Assembly: GCA_963777325.1 (NCBI GenBank)
Contig: CAVZQE010000018.1
Span: 248,001 to 312,000 of the forward strand
Length of the DNA: 64,000 nt
Origin: JAFAXA01 sp963777325
GTDB lineage: Bacteria; Pseudomonadota; Alphaproteobacteria; Acetobacterales; Acetobacteraceae
Reading direction: 5' to 3'
A program made the position numbers and the translations under genes. Within the stretch, counting starts at the first letter, position 1; every line of letters begins with the position of its first letter. Of the stretch, positions 28,119-36,907 are shown piece by piece. The notes under the pieces were generated by a model. That model saw only the letters and a list, made by a program, of their open reading frames with translations, was not told where the DNA came from and did no database searches.

Positions 28119-28961
28119 ATGAAACATTTGGCCGACCACACGAAGGCGCAGCCCTCTCCCGGGCCCAACTCCCTGGCATCCTCGGGAAGCGCTCCGATCG
28201 ACGCCGACCGCCTGGATACGGCCGAGGAGCGTATGCGCCACGCGCTGGGTTTGCGGGGCGGCGCGCCGTCTGCTCCGGTGCGGCTGACGCCGGACCGAGC
28301 GTCTCAACTCCCCCGCAACCGCGTTCCGGAGCCCGGCGGTCCCCATCGCCGCCATCGCTTCGTGCAGGACGGCGAGGTTCCCGTCGTCCATGTCAGCCGC
28401 CGTGCGGAGATCACTGGGGACGCGTTGCCTCAAGGCTCGAACCGGCTGCAAGCCGCCGAGGCAGCCGGTCAGGCCGAGCGCGCCGGGCGAGAGCGCGCGG
28501 AGCGCGCCTTGCATGCGGCGCAGGCAATCATGCGCGAGCTTCAGACTAAGCTCGGCCATGCCGAACTGGCGCTCGCGGAAGCCCAGGCCGAGGCGCGGAA
28601 ACGCGCGGCCGAACTGGAGGAACTGCGGGCGGCTGGTCTCGAACGTGACCTGCGGCTCGGCGCGGCCGAGGACGCGTGCCGGTCGGCTGAACAGGCCGCC
28701 CAATCTGCCAGAGCTGCACTCGAAGGCGAGCGGCAGGCCCGGAGGGCGGCCGAGCAAGCGTCCGACGAGGCTTTGACGGGCAGCAAGAAGGCGCCCGCAG
28801 CATCGCCGTCCGACGAAGGCGGGCAGTCGGGCACGACCGCACGCAAGCCCCGCGCGGCAAAGCGCATAGCTTCCCAGCCCGCCGCGCGCGAGCCGCAGCC
28901 GGTGAAATGGTGGCTGCCGAGCCAGACCCGCCAGCAGAAGGTTCGCAAGTCGCGTCCCTAA
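28119..28961 (+). CDS. Hypothetical protein with a long Ala/Glu-rich coiled coil
   Basis: 280 residues from the ATG at 28119. Residues ~120-235 are a continuous heptad-like Ala/Glu/Arg-rich helix (ERAGRERAERALHAAQAI, LALAEAQAEARKRAAELEEL, EGERQARRAAEQAS), strongly predicting a coiled coil. The ~80 residues before it include VPVVHVSRRAE. The basic tail (AAKRIASQP, PVKWWLPSQTRQQKVRKSR) might bind nucleic acid or lipid. No signal peptide or membrane helix. I do not recognise a family; regular codon use and a clear stop support a real gene. It converges on the 2OG oxygenase gene. Confidence 0.6.
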   Translation: MKHLADHTKAQPSPGPNSLASSGSAPIDADRLDTAEERMRHALGLRGGAPSAPVRLTPDRASQLPRNRVPEPGGPHRRHRFVQDGEVPVVHVSRRAEITGDALPQGSNRLQAAEAAGQAERAGRERAERALHAAQAIMRELQTKLGHAELALAEAQAEARKRAAELEELRAAGLERDLRLGAAEDACRSAEQAAQSARAALEGERQARRAAEQASDEALTGSKKAPAASPSDEGGQSGTTARKPRAAKRIASQPAAREPQPVKWWLPSQTRQQKVRKSRP

Positions 28962-28963
28962 GC

Positions 28964-28997
28964 CCGGGCCCTTGCTCCGGGGGCATGCGGGGCCCGG
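28964..28997. terminator. Hairpin between convergent genes
   Basis: ccgggccc (28964-28971) pairs perfectly with gggcccgg (28990-28997) across an 18-nt loop. It lies between the converging stops of the coiled-coil gene and the 2OG oxygenase gene, a good place for a bidirectional terminator. There is no T-run, so it may only assist termination. Confidence 0.4.
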
Positions 28998-29010
28998 TTC
29001 GCGCCCTGCC

Positions 29011-29709
29011 TCAAGCCGCGTCGTGGAAGATGATGCCGAGCGTGTGGCGACGGCCGGAAACGAGCTTGCTGACGCCGTGACGCAGGGTCACGCGGTAGAA
29101 CCCCCGCCCACCTTGCACCGGCCTGTGGTGGACCGCGAACACGACTCCATCGCCACGCCGCAGCGGCACGACCGAAGGCCGCGACTGCATGCGCGGGCGT
29201 TGCTCCGTCAGCACGAACTCGCCGCCGGTGAAGTCCTGGCCCGGTTCGGACAGCAGGATCGCGACCTGGAGCGGAAACACGTGTTCGCCGTACAGATCCT
29301 GATGCAAGCAGTTAAAGTCGCCCTGGCCGTAGCGGAGCAGCAGCGGCGTGGGCCGCGTCTGCCCGGCGGCGTGGCAGCGCCCCAGGAATGCGGCATGGGT
29401 CTCGGGAAACCGGGTGCCGATGCCCATGGCCTCGTTCCAGCGATTGGCGACCGGAACGAGGCGAGGATAGAGCGCCTCCCGGAGCGCCTGCACGGGCGCA
29501 GGCAGGGGGTAGGCGAAGTATTTATACTCGCCCCGGCCGAAACCATGACGCGCCATGACGATCGTGCTGCGGAACTGCCCGCCGCCTTCATACAGCCCGG
29601 CGATCTCGCCGCACAGCGCCGGGTCGAGCAGCCCTCCGAGCGTCGCCCATCCCTCGGCGTCGAGCCGGGCGGCCGCCTCGTTCCAATCCTGCTCGCCGAC
29701 GCCGCTCAT
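29011..29709 (-). CDS. 2-oxoglutarate/Fe(II)-dependent oxygenase, coupled to ada
   Basis: 232 residues. The jelly-roll motif is visible: His136-x-Asp138 (CLHQDLYGE), distal His211 (RVTLRHGVS) and an Arg pair at 220-221 for 2-oxoglutarate. GGEFVLTEQRPR and FAVHHRPVQG resemble a bacterial prolyl-hydroxylase-like subgroup rather than AlkB. Its ATG overlaps the ada stop (ATGA), so it is co-translated with the alkylation-damage regulator. This suggests, without proving, a role in the adaptive response; direct dealkylation would be novel for this fold subgroup. Confidence 0.85.
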   Translation of the reverse strand: MSGVGEQDWNEAAARLDAEGWATLGGLLDPALCGEIAGLYEGGGQFRSTIVMARHGFGRGEYKYFAYPLPAPVQALREALYPRLVPVANRWNEAMGIGTRFPETHAAFLGRCHAAGQTRPTPLLLRYGQGDFNCLHQDLYGEHVFPLQVAILLSEPGQDFTGGEFVLTEQRPRMQSRPSVVPLRRGDGVVFAVHHRPVQGGRGFYRVTLRHGVSKLVSGRRHTLGIIFHDAA

Positions 29710-30785
29710 GCGCCGGCCGTCTCGGAGGCGAGCAGCGCGCGCTTGCGCGCGACGCCCCAGCGATAGCCCGACAGCGCGCCGTCGGTCCGGATCACCCGAT
29801 GGCAGGGGATTGCGACCGCGATTGGATTGGCGGCGATAGCGGAGGCGACGGCGCGGACGGCGCGCGGCGCGCCGATCCGGTGAGCGATCTCGGCGTAGCT
29901 TGCCGTCCTGCCGGCCGGAATGGCTCGCAGCGCGGTCCAGACCCGCTGCTGGAAGGCCGTGCCCCTGATGTCGAGCGGCAGGTTCAGCCCGAGACCGGGC
30001 TTCTCCACGAACCCGGCCACGGCGGCGACACGTGACTCGAACGCCGCGTCGCCGCCGATCAGTTCCGCGCGGGGAAAGCGGTCCTGCAACTCGCGAACCA
30101 GGGCCTCGGGATCGTCGCCGAGTGCGATCGCGCAGACCCCGCGATCGCTTTCCGCGACCAGGATCGGGCCGAGCGAGCATTCGCCGACCGCGAAGCGGAT
30201 TGCCGTGCCGGCCCCCCCGGCCCTGAAGGCGGAAGGCGTCATGCCCAGCACAGCGTTCGACGTTTCGTAGAAGCGGCTGCTCGATCCGAACCCGGCCTCG
30301 TAGAGCGCCTCGGTCACCGTCGTGCCGCGGGCAAGTTCCGTCCGCATTTTCCGGGCGCGGTGCGCCGTGGCGTAGTCCTTCGGCGTCATGCCGGTCGCGG
30401 CTTTGAACATGCGATGAAAGTGATGCGGGCTGAATCCCGTGGCGGCGGCCAGCGCGTCAAGGTCCGGCAACTCGTCCGCTTCCTCGATCAGCCTGCACGC
30501 CGCCGCGACCGCTGCAGCGTGCCGTTCGGCGCGGGAGGGCTGGTCCGGGGTGCAGCGCTTGCAGGGGCGGAAGCCCGCCCGCTCGGCCTCCGCGATGCTC
30601 GCGTGGAAACGCACGTTCCCGGGGTTGGCTCGCCGCGCGGGGCAGGACGGACGGCAGTACACGCCTGTCGTTCTGACGGAATAGACGAACGCGCCGTCCG
30701 CCGCCCGATCCCGCTGCGCGATCGAGGCCCAGCGTGGGTCGAGCTCGGCTTGCGTGAGAGAGTCCATCATCGCTCCTTCGGTCAT
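29706..30785 (-). CDS. ada: Bifunctional DNA-alkylation response regulator / O6-methylguanine-DNA methyltransferase Ada
   Basis: 359 residues from the ATG at 30785; MM at 30770/30767 is an alternative start. The N-terminal Ada zinc domain has its four Cys (Cys44, Cys48 in CRPSC; Cys75, Cys78 in CKRC); Cys44 is the expected phosphotriester methyl acceptor. An AraC-type HTH follows (ATGFSPHHFHRMFKAATG). The C-terminal methyltransferase carries PCHRV with the suicidal Cys328. It repairs methylated DNA and, when methylated, activates its own operon, here including the 2OG oxygenase. The gene is divergent from oxdC. Confidence 0.95.
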   Translation of the reverse strand: MTEGAMMDSLTQAELDPRWASIAQRDRAADGAFVYSVRTTGVYCRPSCPARRANPGNVRFHASIAEAERAGFRPCKRCTPDQPSRAERHAAAVAAACRLIEEADELPDLDALAAATGFSPHHFHRMFKAATGMTPKDYATAHRARKMRTELARGTTVTEALYEAGFGSSSRFYETSNAVLGMTPSAFRAGGAGTAIRFAVGECSLGPILVAESDRGVCAIALGDDPEALVRELQDRFPRAELIGGDAAFESRVAAVAGFVEKPGLGLNLPLDIRGTAFQQRVWTALRAIPAGRTASYAEIAHRIGAPRAVRAVASAIAANPIAVAIPCHRVIRTDGALSGYRWGVARKRALLASETAGA

Positions 30786-30936
30786 CGCCTCGTTCAAGGA
30801 CAATCTGGCGGCCTCCGGCCTGCGCCGCACTCCGGCTCTTGCTCTCGAATCCGGCAAGTCAACCCCTCGCGACGGACCGCAACCGCGCCCGCCGGCCGGG
30901 TGTTTTCACGGTGACGCAAGACCGAAGGGCAAGTCC

Positions 30937-32103
30937 ATGCCACCTTTTTCCGCGGCTCAGGCGAACGAACCGCAGCCGGTGCGCGGCAGCAAGGGCGCCG
31001 ACGATCCCGGCCCCCGCGATGTAGTCCGCGACCGCCAGAACCCGGATACGCTGGTTCCGCCCGAGACCGATCACGGCACCATTCCGAACCTCAAGTTTTC
31101 GTTCGCGGATGCGCACAACCGGCTGCAGGAGGGCGGCTGGGCGCGGCAGGTGACGCAGCGGGAACTGCCGATCGCGACGACCTTGGCCGGCGTGAACATG
31201 CGTCTCAAGACGGGCGGCGTGCGCGAGCTGCATTGGCACAAGGAAGGCGAGTGGTCGTACATGCTCTACGGCCGTGCCCGCATCACCGCCGTGGACACGG
31301 AGGGGCGGCAGTTCGTGGACGACGTGGGCGAGGGCGATCTCTGGTTCTTTCCGCCCGGCATCCCGCATTCCATCCAGGGCCTCGAACCGGATGGTTGCGA
31401 GTTCCTGCTCGTGTTCGACGACGGCAGCTTCTCCGAGGACAGCACGTTCCTGATCTCCGACTGGTGCGCGCATACGCCAAGGAGCGTGCTGGCGAAGAAT
31501 TTCGGCGTGTCCGAGAGCGCATTCGACGACATTCCGGAAAAGGAACTCTACATTTTCCCGGCCGACCTGCCTGGCCCGCTCGAAGCCAGCCACACGGCCG
31601 AGTCCGTCCCGGAGAGTTTCAGCTACCGGCTGCACACCCAAGCGCCGAAACGGGTGCCGGGCGGTGCGGTACGGATCGCTGACGGCCGAAACTTTCCGGC
31701 GAACCAGTCCATTGCGGCAGCGCTGGTCGAGGTCGAGCCGGGCGGGATGCGCGAGCTGCACTGGCATCCGAACGTGGACGAGTGGCAGTTCTACATCGAG
31801 GGCCAGGGGCGGATGACGGTGTTCGCCTCCGAAGGCAAGGCGCGCACCTTCGACTACCGCGCCGGCGACGTCGGATACGTGCCGTTCGCCATGGGCCACT
31901 ACATCGAGAATACCGGTGGCACGACGTTGCGCTTCCTCGAGATGTTCAAGAGCGCGCGGTTCATGGACATGTCACTCAAGCAATGGATGGCGCTCACGCC
32001 GCACGAGCTGGTGCAGGCGCATCTACGCCTCGGCCGGGGGATGCTGGACATGCTGCCAAAGCAGAAGACGCCGGTGGTGCCGGGTGAGCAGGGGGTGCGA
32101 TGA
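30937..32103 (+). CDS. oxdC: Oxalate decarboxylase family bicupin
   Basis: 388 residues from the ATG at 30937. Two cupin domains each carry complete Mn sites: His99, His101, Glu105, His144 and His275, His277, Glu282, His321. The flexible lid of domain 1 reads SEDST (166-170), the counterpart of SENST in the B. subtilis decarboxylase, including the catalytic Glu; this favours decarboxylase over oxidase activity. It converts oxalate to formate and CO2 with net proton consumption. No signal peptide is seen. The stop overlaps the SDR start as ATGA. Confidence 0.93.
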   Translation: MPPFSAAQANEPQPVRGSKGADDPGPRDVVRDRQNPDTLVPPETDHGTIPNLKFSFADAHNRLQEGGWARQVTQRELPIATTLAGVNMRLKTGGVRELHWHKEGEWSYMLYGRARITAVDTEGRQFVDDVGEGDLWFFPPGIPHSIQGLEPDGCEFLLVFDDGSFSEDSTFLISDWCAHTPRSVLAKNFGVSESAFDDIPEKELYIFPADLPGPLEASHTAESVPESFSYRLHTQAPKRVPGGAVRIADGRNFPANQSIAAALVEVEPGGMRELHWHPNVDEWQFYIEGQGRMTVFASEGKARTFDYRAGDVGYVPFAMGHYIENTGGTTLRFLEMFKSARFMDMSLKQWMALTPHELVQAHLRLGRGMLDMLPKQKTPVVPGEQGVR

Positions 32104-32981
32104 GCGGCAGCGGTCAGCGGAAGGGGCGGCTCGCGGGCAAGGTCGCCGTGGTTACGGGAGCGGCGCGCGGCATCGGCCGGGCGACCGCCATCGCCTTCGC
32201 CCGCGAGGGCGCGCATGTGACGGGCATCGATCTCGCCGAGCCGGCGAGCGCGACCACCGATTTCGAGCAGCCGGAGCATAAGGAACTTGAAGAGACGGGC
32301 CGGCTCGTTCAGGAGGCGGGCGGACGCTGGCTCGCGATCCGGCTCGATCAGCGTGATCTCGGCGCGCTCAAGCGGGCGGCGGAGCAGGTCGGCCGCGAGT
32401 TCGGCGGGATAGACATCCTGTTCGCGAACGCCGGCATCCAGGCCTTCAAGCCGCTCCTCGAAATGGAAAACGCCGACTGGAACGACCAGATCGATGTCAA
32501 CCTGACCGGGACGGCCAATGCGATCCGCGCCTTCGCGCCGCACATCGTCAAGCGCGGCGGCGGGCGCATCATCGTGACCTCCTCCACCCAGGGACGGCAC
32601 GGCACGAAATACGGCGCGGCCTACTCGGCGTCGAAATGGGGCATCATCGGCCTGATGAAGTCGGCGGCGCTAGAGCTTGGCGAGCACAAGATCACGGTCA
32701 ACGCGGTGATCCCCGGCCTGATCGACACGCCGCTGACCCGCCACGAATCCCGCTACGCGCAGGCGGTCGAGGTCGCTGGCAAGCAGCCGAGCGGCGACGA
32801 AGCAAAGGACGAGAAGACGGCGGCCGAGGCGTTGAAGAAGAAGACGCCGCTCGGCGTGCCCTGGATCGAGCCGGAGGACGTGGCCCCGGTCGTCGTGTTC
32901 CTCGCCTCCGAGGAGGCCCGCATGGTCAGCGGCGCCACCTACGACGTCACCGGGGGAGACAGCGCGCACAATACGGCCTGA
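32100..32981 (+). CDS. SDR family oxidoreductase with mycofactocin-type insert
   Basis: 293 residues. The Rossmann start VAVVTGAARGIGRATAIAFAREGAHV, the FANAGI segment, the catalytic Ser in VTSSTQGRHG and Tyr/Lys in YSASKWG are intact. Extra residues after the second strand (~50-80) and before the C-terminus (QPSGDEAKDEKTAAEALKKK) resemble the longer SDRs seen with mycofactocin, but no mycofactocin genes are visible here. It overlaps oxdC by ATGA and precedes the GMC dehydrogenase module, so it may act on a related alcohol or keto-acid. Confidence 0.88.
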   Translation: MSGSGQRKGRLAGKVAVVTGAARGIGRATAIAFAREGAHVTGIDLAEPASATTDFEQPEHKELEETGRLVQEAGGRWLAIRLDQRDLGALKRAAEQVGREFGGIDILFANAGIQAFKPLLEMENADWNDQIDVNLTGTANAIRAFAPHIVKRGGGRIIVTSSTQGRHGTKYGAAYSASKWGIIGLMKSAALELGEHKITVNAVIPGLIDTPLTRHESRYAQAVEVAGKQPSGDEAKDEKTAAEALKKKTPLGVPWIEPEDVAPVVVFLASEEARMVSGATYDVTGGDSAHNTA

Positions 32982-33047
32982 TGGGGCGAGGGGGCCGCTG
33001 GGGCGGGCCGGACGGCGAGTGGCGGTCATCCAGAAGCGGGAGGACGC

Positions 33048-34016
33048 ATGAAAACCGAGAGCGGGCAGTCCGGGTGGGGGGCGCTCCGCGCCGTATTCAC
33101 CCGGCGACGGGGCGATGCGGCTCCGTCCCAGGCAGTCGCGCTCAAGCCGCCGCCGCTACCCGCGCTCGCGGTCCGGCCCCGAAGGCGCTCCGAAGTCCGT
33201 GCGGCGAGGCGGCTGAACCGCGCGGCGGGCACGCTCGCCCTGTCCGTGCTCGCCGACAGCGCGCTCGAGCACTATCGCGGTACGTTCCACAACCGGGCGA
33301 TGTATGTTCCGCTCGTCTCCTCCGCGCTGAGCCTGGCCGCGAGCGCGCATGGCAACGCCGACCGGCGCCCGCGGGCGCATGCCGCGCGGGATGCGATCTA
33401 CGCGCTCGCGGGGGCGGTCGGCCTGATCGGCACGGGTTTTCACCTCTACAACATCGGCAAGCGGGAGGGCGGCTTTTCCTGGCTCAGCTTGTTCTACGCG
33501 GCTCCGCTCGGCGCGCCGGCGGCGCTCTCGCTGTCCGGCATGCTCGGCTACGCCGCCGAGCGCGTCCGCAACCGCGCGCCGGGCGCCCGGCCGCGGGTTT
33601 TCGGAGCGCCGGCCGGGCGGACCGTGGCCGGGGTGACCGGCCTGGGTCTTGCCGGGACGGTGGGCGAGGTCGGGCTGCTGCATTTCCGCGGCTCGTTTCA
33701 GAACCCGTTCATGTATCTGCCCGTCACGCTGCCGCCGGTCACATCGGCGCTGATGACGGGAGCCGCCCTGCGCGGCGCCCCTGCCAGCCGCTGGATGCGG
33801 CGGGCGCTGCGGTGGTGGCTGCGCGCGACGGCGCTGCTCGGCTTTGCGGGGGTCGGTTTTCACGTCTACGGCGTGGGACGGGGCATGGGCGGCTGGCGCA
33901 ACTGGAGCCAGAACGTGCTCGCCGGTCCGCCCATTCCGGCCCCGCCCAGTTTCACCGGTCTGGCGATGGCCGGACTCGCCGCGCTCGATCTCCTGGAGCA
34001 GCATCCCGATGAGTAG
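33048..34016 (+). CDS. Membrane protein with two internal repeats, in a GMC dehydrogenase operon
   Basis: 322 residues with a ~55-residue Arg/Pro-rich cytoplasmic head and about eight hydrophobic segments. The protein is an internal duplication: EHYRGTFHNRAMYVPL (~74-89) matches LHFRGSFQNPFMYLPV (~211-226), and GFHLYNIGKREGGFSW (~130-145) matches GFHVYGVGRGMGGWRN (~270-285). Each repeat keeps two His (75/132 and 212/272), spaced as possible heme or metal ligands. Its stop overlaps the start of the gluconate-dehydrogenase-subunit-3-like gene. I know no characterised function; a membrane anchor or electron-transfer subunit is inferred from context. Confidence 0.8.
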   Translation: MKTESGQSGWGALRAVFTRRRGDAAPSQAVALKPPPLPALAVRPRRRSEVRAARRLNRAAGTLALSVLADSALEHYRGTFHNRAMYVPLVSSALSLAASAHGNADRRPRAHAARDAIYALAGAVGLIGTGFHLYNIGKREGGFSWLSLFYAAPLGAPAALSLSGMLGYAAERVRNRAPGARPRVFGAPAGRTVAGVTGLGLAGTVGEVGLLHFRGSFQNPFMYLPVTLPPVTSALMTGAALRGAPASRWMRRALRWWLRATALLGFAGVGFHVYGVGRGMGGWRNWSQNVLAGPPIPAPPSFTGLAMAGLAALDLLEQHPDE

Positions 34017-34656
34017 CGCCCGTTATCCCGGCTACGACGTGCTTTCCAAGCGGAACGGGCCGTCCTGGAACGAGCAGACGCGGCGGGCGATCAACAAGCG
34101 CCTCGCCGTGCCCCGCGAGCCGCGCTTCTTCACCGGCGAGGAGTGGCAGACGCTGACGGCTGTCTGTGCGCGGATCGTGCCGCAGCCGAAGGACCGGCCG
34201 CCGGTTCCGCTTCCCGCCTACGTGGACGAGAAGATGCTGATGGGACGCGCGGAGGGCTACCGCCATGCGTCGATGCCGCGACAGGGCGAGGCCTGGAAAC
34301 GCGGCCTCGCCGCGCTCGACGCGGAGGCGCGGCAGACCTACGCAGGTCGCCGCTTTCACGAAATCCCCGCGACGGAGCAGGACGCGCTGCTCCGGCACGC
34401 GCAAGCCGGGGAACTGAGCGGGCCGGCCTGGGGCGGGATGCCGAGCAAGATGTTCTTCACGGACCGGGTCATCCACGACGTCTGCAACGCCTATTACGCG
34501 CATCCCACGGCGTGGAACGAGATCGGGTGGGGCGGCCCGGCGAGCCCACGCGGCTATGTGCGGCTGGGCTTCGACAAGCGCGATCCCTGGGAGGCCGCCG
34601 AGGCCAAGCCCGGACAGGAAGAGAAAGCGCGGCGGGAGAACAAGCATGTCGGCTAG
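34009..34656 (+). CDS. Gluconate 2-dehydrogenase subunit 3 family protein
   Basis: 215 residues from the ATG at 34009, overlapping the membrane-protein gene by 8 bp. The segment FFTGEEWQTLTAVCARIVPQ is the usual opening of the subunit-3 family, and FFTDRVIHDVCNAYYAHPTAWNEIGWGGPASPRGYVRLG is its C-terminal signature. Unlike most homologues it has no obvious Tat signal. These small subunits accompany GMC-type flavin subunits and help their maturation or export. It overlaps the GMC gene by 11 bp. Confidence 0.9.
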   Translation: MSSARYPGYDVLSKRNGPSWNEQTRRAINKRLAVPREPRFFTGEEWQTLTAVCARIVPQPKDRPPVPLPAYVDEKMLMGRAEGYRHASMPRQGEAWKRGLAALDAEARQTYAGRRFHEIPATEQDALLRHAQAGELSGPAWGGMPSKMFFTDRVIHDVCNAYYAHPTAWNEIGWGGPASPRGYVRLGFDKRDPWEAAEAKPGQEEKARRENKHVG

Positions 34657-36337
34657 CGGCGGAGGATACGACGGCTATGTGACCGCCGCGAGCGATCCGT
34701 TCGACAAGCCCCGCGCGACCGGCGGCCGGGCGCCGGACGTGTTCCGCACCGGCGGCTGGGTGCCGATGCGGGAGTATCCGGAGACCGAGGAGGTGGATTT
34801 CGCCATCGTCGGGACCGGCGCGGGCGGCGGCACACTCGCCTGCCGCCTGGCCGAGCACGGCTTCTCCGTCGTTGCCTTCGACGCCGGGCCGTTCTGGCGG
34901 CCGCTCGAGGATTTCGCTTCCGACGAGACCGAGCAGAACAAGGTGTTCTGGGCCGACGACCGACTGATCGACGGCGAGCAGCCAATCCGTATGGGGGTCA
35001 ACAACAGCGGCAAGTCCGTGGGCGGCAGCACCGTCCACTTCCAGATGGTCTCGCTGCGCTTCCGCCCCGAATGGTTCAAGTCGCGGAGCCAGCTCGGCTA
35101 CGCCGTGGACTGGCCGCTCGACTGGCGCGAGATGTGGCACTACTACGACTACGTTGAGGATGCGCTCGCGATCGCGGGGCCGATCGACTACCCGTGGGGG
35201 CCGAAGCGGAAGCGCTATCCCTATCGCCCGCACGAGGTGAACGCCGCCGGGCTCGTGCTGGCGCGGGGCGCGGAGGCGATGGGAACCGCCTGGGCGGCCT
35301 GTCCGCTGGCGACGGTTTCCGCCCCGCGCGGCCTGTCACCGCCCTGCGTCTATCGCGGCTTTTGCCGGATCGGCTGTTCGACCAACGCCAAGCAGAGCGT
35401 GCTGACCGTCTGGATTCCCCGCGCGATCGCGGCCGGGGCGGAAATCCGCGACCTCGCCATGGTCGGGCGGATCGAAACGAACGACGCCGGGCGCGCGACC
35501 GGCGTTCACTATCAGCGCCAAGGCGAGTGGCGCTTTCAGAAGGCCCGCCACGTGGTTGTCGCGGGCTACGCCATCGAGACCCCGCGGCTGATGCTGCTAT
35601 CGGCGGGCAATCGCTTCCCCGACGGCCTGGCGAATAGCTCCGGCCTGGTTGGGAAGTATCTGATGACCCAGTCGAACCAGTCGGTGTGGGGCCTGATGGA
35701 CGAGGAGGTGCGCTGCTACAAGGGGCCACCGTCGCTCACCATCAACGAACACTGGAACTACGTGGACAAGCATCCGACCAAGGATTTCGACGGCTACTAC
35801 CTGTTCTACAGCCAGGGGCCGCTGCCGCTGGAGTGGGTCGCGGTGCAGACCGGCGCCCGCAAACTCTGGGGCGAGGCGCTGCGGACCGAGATGGAGAAGT
35901 ACAACCATCAGGCGGGGCTGCGCATGGTCGGGGAGTTGCTGCCTTACGAGAACAACCGGGTGACGCTGGCCGACGAGGAGGACCAGTACGGCCTCAAGAT
36001 CCCGCGCGTCACTTACAGCTACAGCGACAACGACAGGCGGCTGATCCAGCACGGCATGGATCAGATGGAGCAGCATTTGCGGGCGGCGGGGGCCACGGAC
36101 ATCTTCCGCCAGGAGGACGACACCAACCATCTGAACGGCACCGCCCGGATGGGCAGCGACCCGCGAACCAGCGTGGTCGACGCGGATTGCCGGTGCTGGG
36201 ACATTCCCAACCTCTGGGTCTGCGACGGCTCGGTGTTCCCCACGGTAGGCGGGGTGAATCCCTCGGAGACGATCCAGGCGATCGCCTGCCGCACGGCGGA
36301 CCGGATCAAGCAGATGGCCGGGCGCGGGGAGGTGTAG
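34646..36337 (+). CDS. GMC-family flavin oxidoreductase (membrane-type dehydrogenase large subunit)
   Basis: 563 residues from the ATG at 34646. The FAD motif VGTGAGGGTLACRLAEHG lies at ~55-72 after an unusually long head; NNSGKSVGGSTVHFQM is the second FAD segment. CRIGCSTNAKQSVL, NHLNGTARMGSDP with the catalytic His region, and GGVNPSETIQA match the gluconate/sorbosone-type GMC dehydrogenases. It would oxidise an alcohol or sugar. With no cytochrome c subunit encoded, electrons may leave through the duplicated membrane protein. No signal peptide is evident. Confidence 0.92.
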   Translation: MSASGGGYDGYVTAASDPFDKPRATGGRAPDVFRTGGWVPMREYPETEEVDFAIVGTGAGGGTLACRLAEHGFSVVAFDAGPFWRPLEDFASDETEQNKVFWADDRLIDGEQPIRMGVNNSGKSVGGSTVHFQMVSLRFRPEWFKSRSQLGYAVDWPLDWREMWHYYDYVEDALAIAGPIDYPWGPKRKRYPYRPHEVNAAGLVLARGAEAMGTAWAACPLATVSAPRGLSPPCVYRGFCRIGCSTNAKQSVLTVWIPRAIAAGAEIRDLAMVGRIETNDAGRATGVHYQRQGEWRFQKARHVVVAGYAIETPRLMLLSAGNRFPDGLANSSGLVGKYLMTQSNQSVWGLMDEEVRCYKGPPSLTINEHWNYVDKHPTKDFDGYYLFYSQGPLPLEWVAVQTGARKLWGEALRTEMEKYNHQAGLRMVGELLPYENNRVTLADEEDQYGLKIPRVTYSYSDNDRRLIQHGMDQMEQHLRAAGATDIFRQEDDTNHLNGTARMGSDPRTSVVDADCRCWDIPNLWVCDGSVFPTVGGVNPSETIQAIACRTADRIKQMAGRGEV

Positions 36338-36441
36338 GCGGCGCCGCGGTCAGGCTGCGGTCAGGACGATTCGGGCTCGCCGCATGGCTCAGCGATCGCT
36401 CAGCCGGTAGGCTCGGGGTCTGACAGTGAGGAGCACCAGCG

Positions 36442-36897
36442 ATGAGCCGCCTCGTTTTTGTCCTGAACGGCCCCAACCTGAACCTGCTCGGAAAGCGCCA
36501 GCCCCATATCTACGGCCACGAGACGCTCGCCGACGTCGAGCAATCCGTCCGCGCGCTCGCCGGGAAACTCCATCTCGACATCCGCTTCCACCAGAGCAAC
36601 CGCGAATACGAGATCGTGGACTGGATTCACGAGGCGCGGGAAACCGCTGTCGGCATCATCATCAACCCGGCCGCCTTCACCCACTACTCCGTCGCCATCC
36701 TGGACGCGCTGAACACGTTCGATTACCCGGTGATCGAGGTGCATATCTCGAACGTGCATAAGCGCGAGGAATTCCGGCACAAATCCTTTGTCTCGCTGCG
36801 GGCGGACGGGGTCATCGCCGGCCTGGGAACGCAGGGCTACACGCTGGCGCTACGCCGCCTCGCGCTTCTGATCGACGAAAGCGCCAAGAAGTCCTGA
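36442..36897 (+). CDS. aroQ: 3-dehydroquinate dehydratase, type II
   Basis: 151 residues, the usual length. NGPNLNLLGKRQPHIYG includes the catalytic Tyr24; IIINPAAFTHYS is the substrate loop and EVHISN has the catalytic His101, followed by REEFRHKS with the conserved Arg. It dehydrates 3-dehydroquinate to 3-dehydroshikimate in the shikimate (or catabolic quinate) pathway. The C-terminal GLGTQGYTLAL replaces the more common GAQGY motif. It is monocistronic here and converges on the HerA-like gene with 10 bp between stops. Confidence 0.95.
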   Translation: MSRLVFVLNGPNLNLLGKRQPHIYGHETLADVEQSVRALAGKLHLDIRFHQSNREYEIVDWIHEARETAVGIIINPAAFTHYSVAILDALNTFDYPVIEVHISNVHKREEFRHKSFVSLRADGVIAGLGTQGYTLALRRLALLIDESAKKS

Positions 36898-36907
36898 CGC
36901 GACCCGT

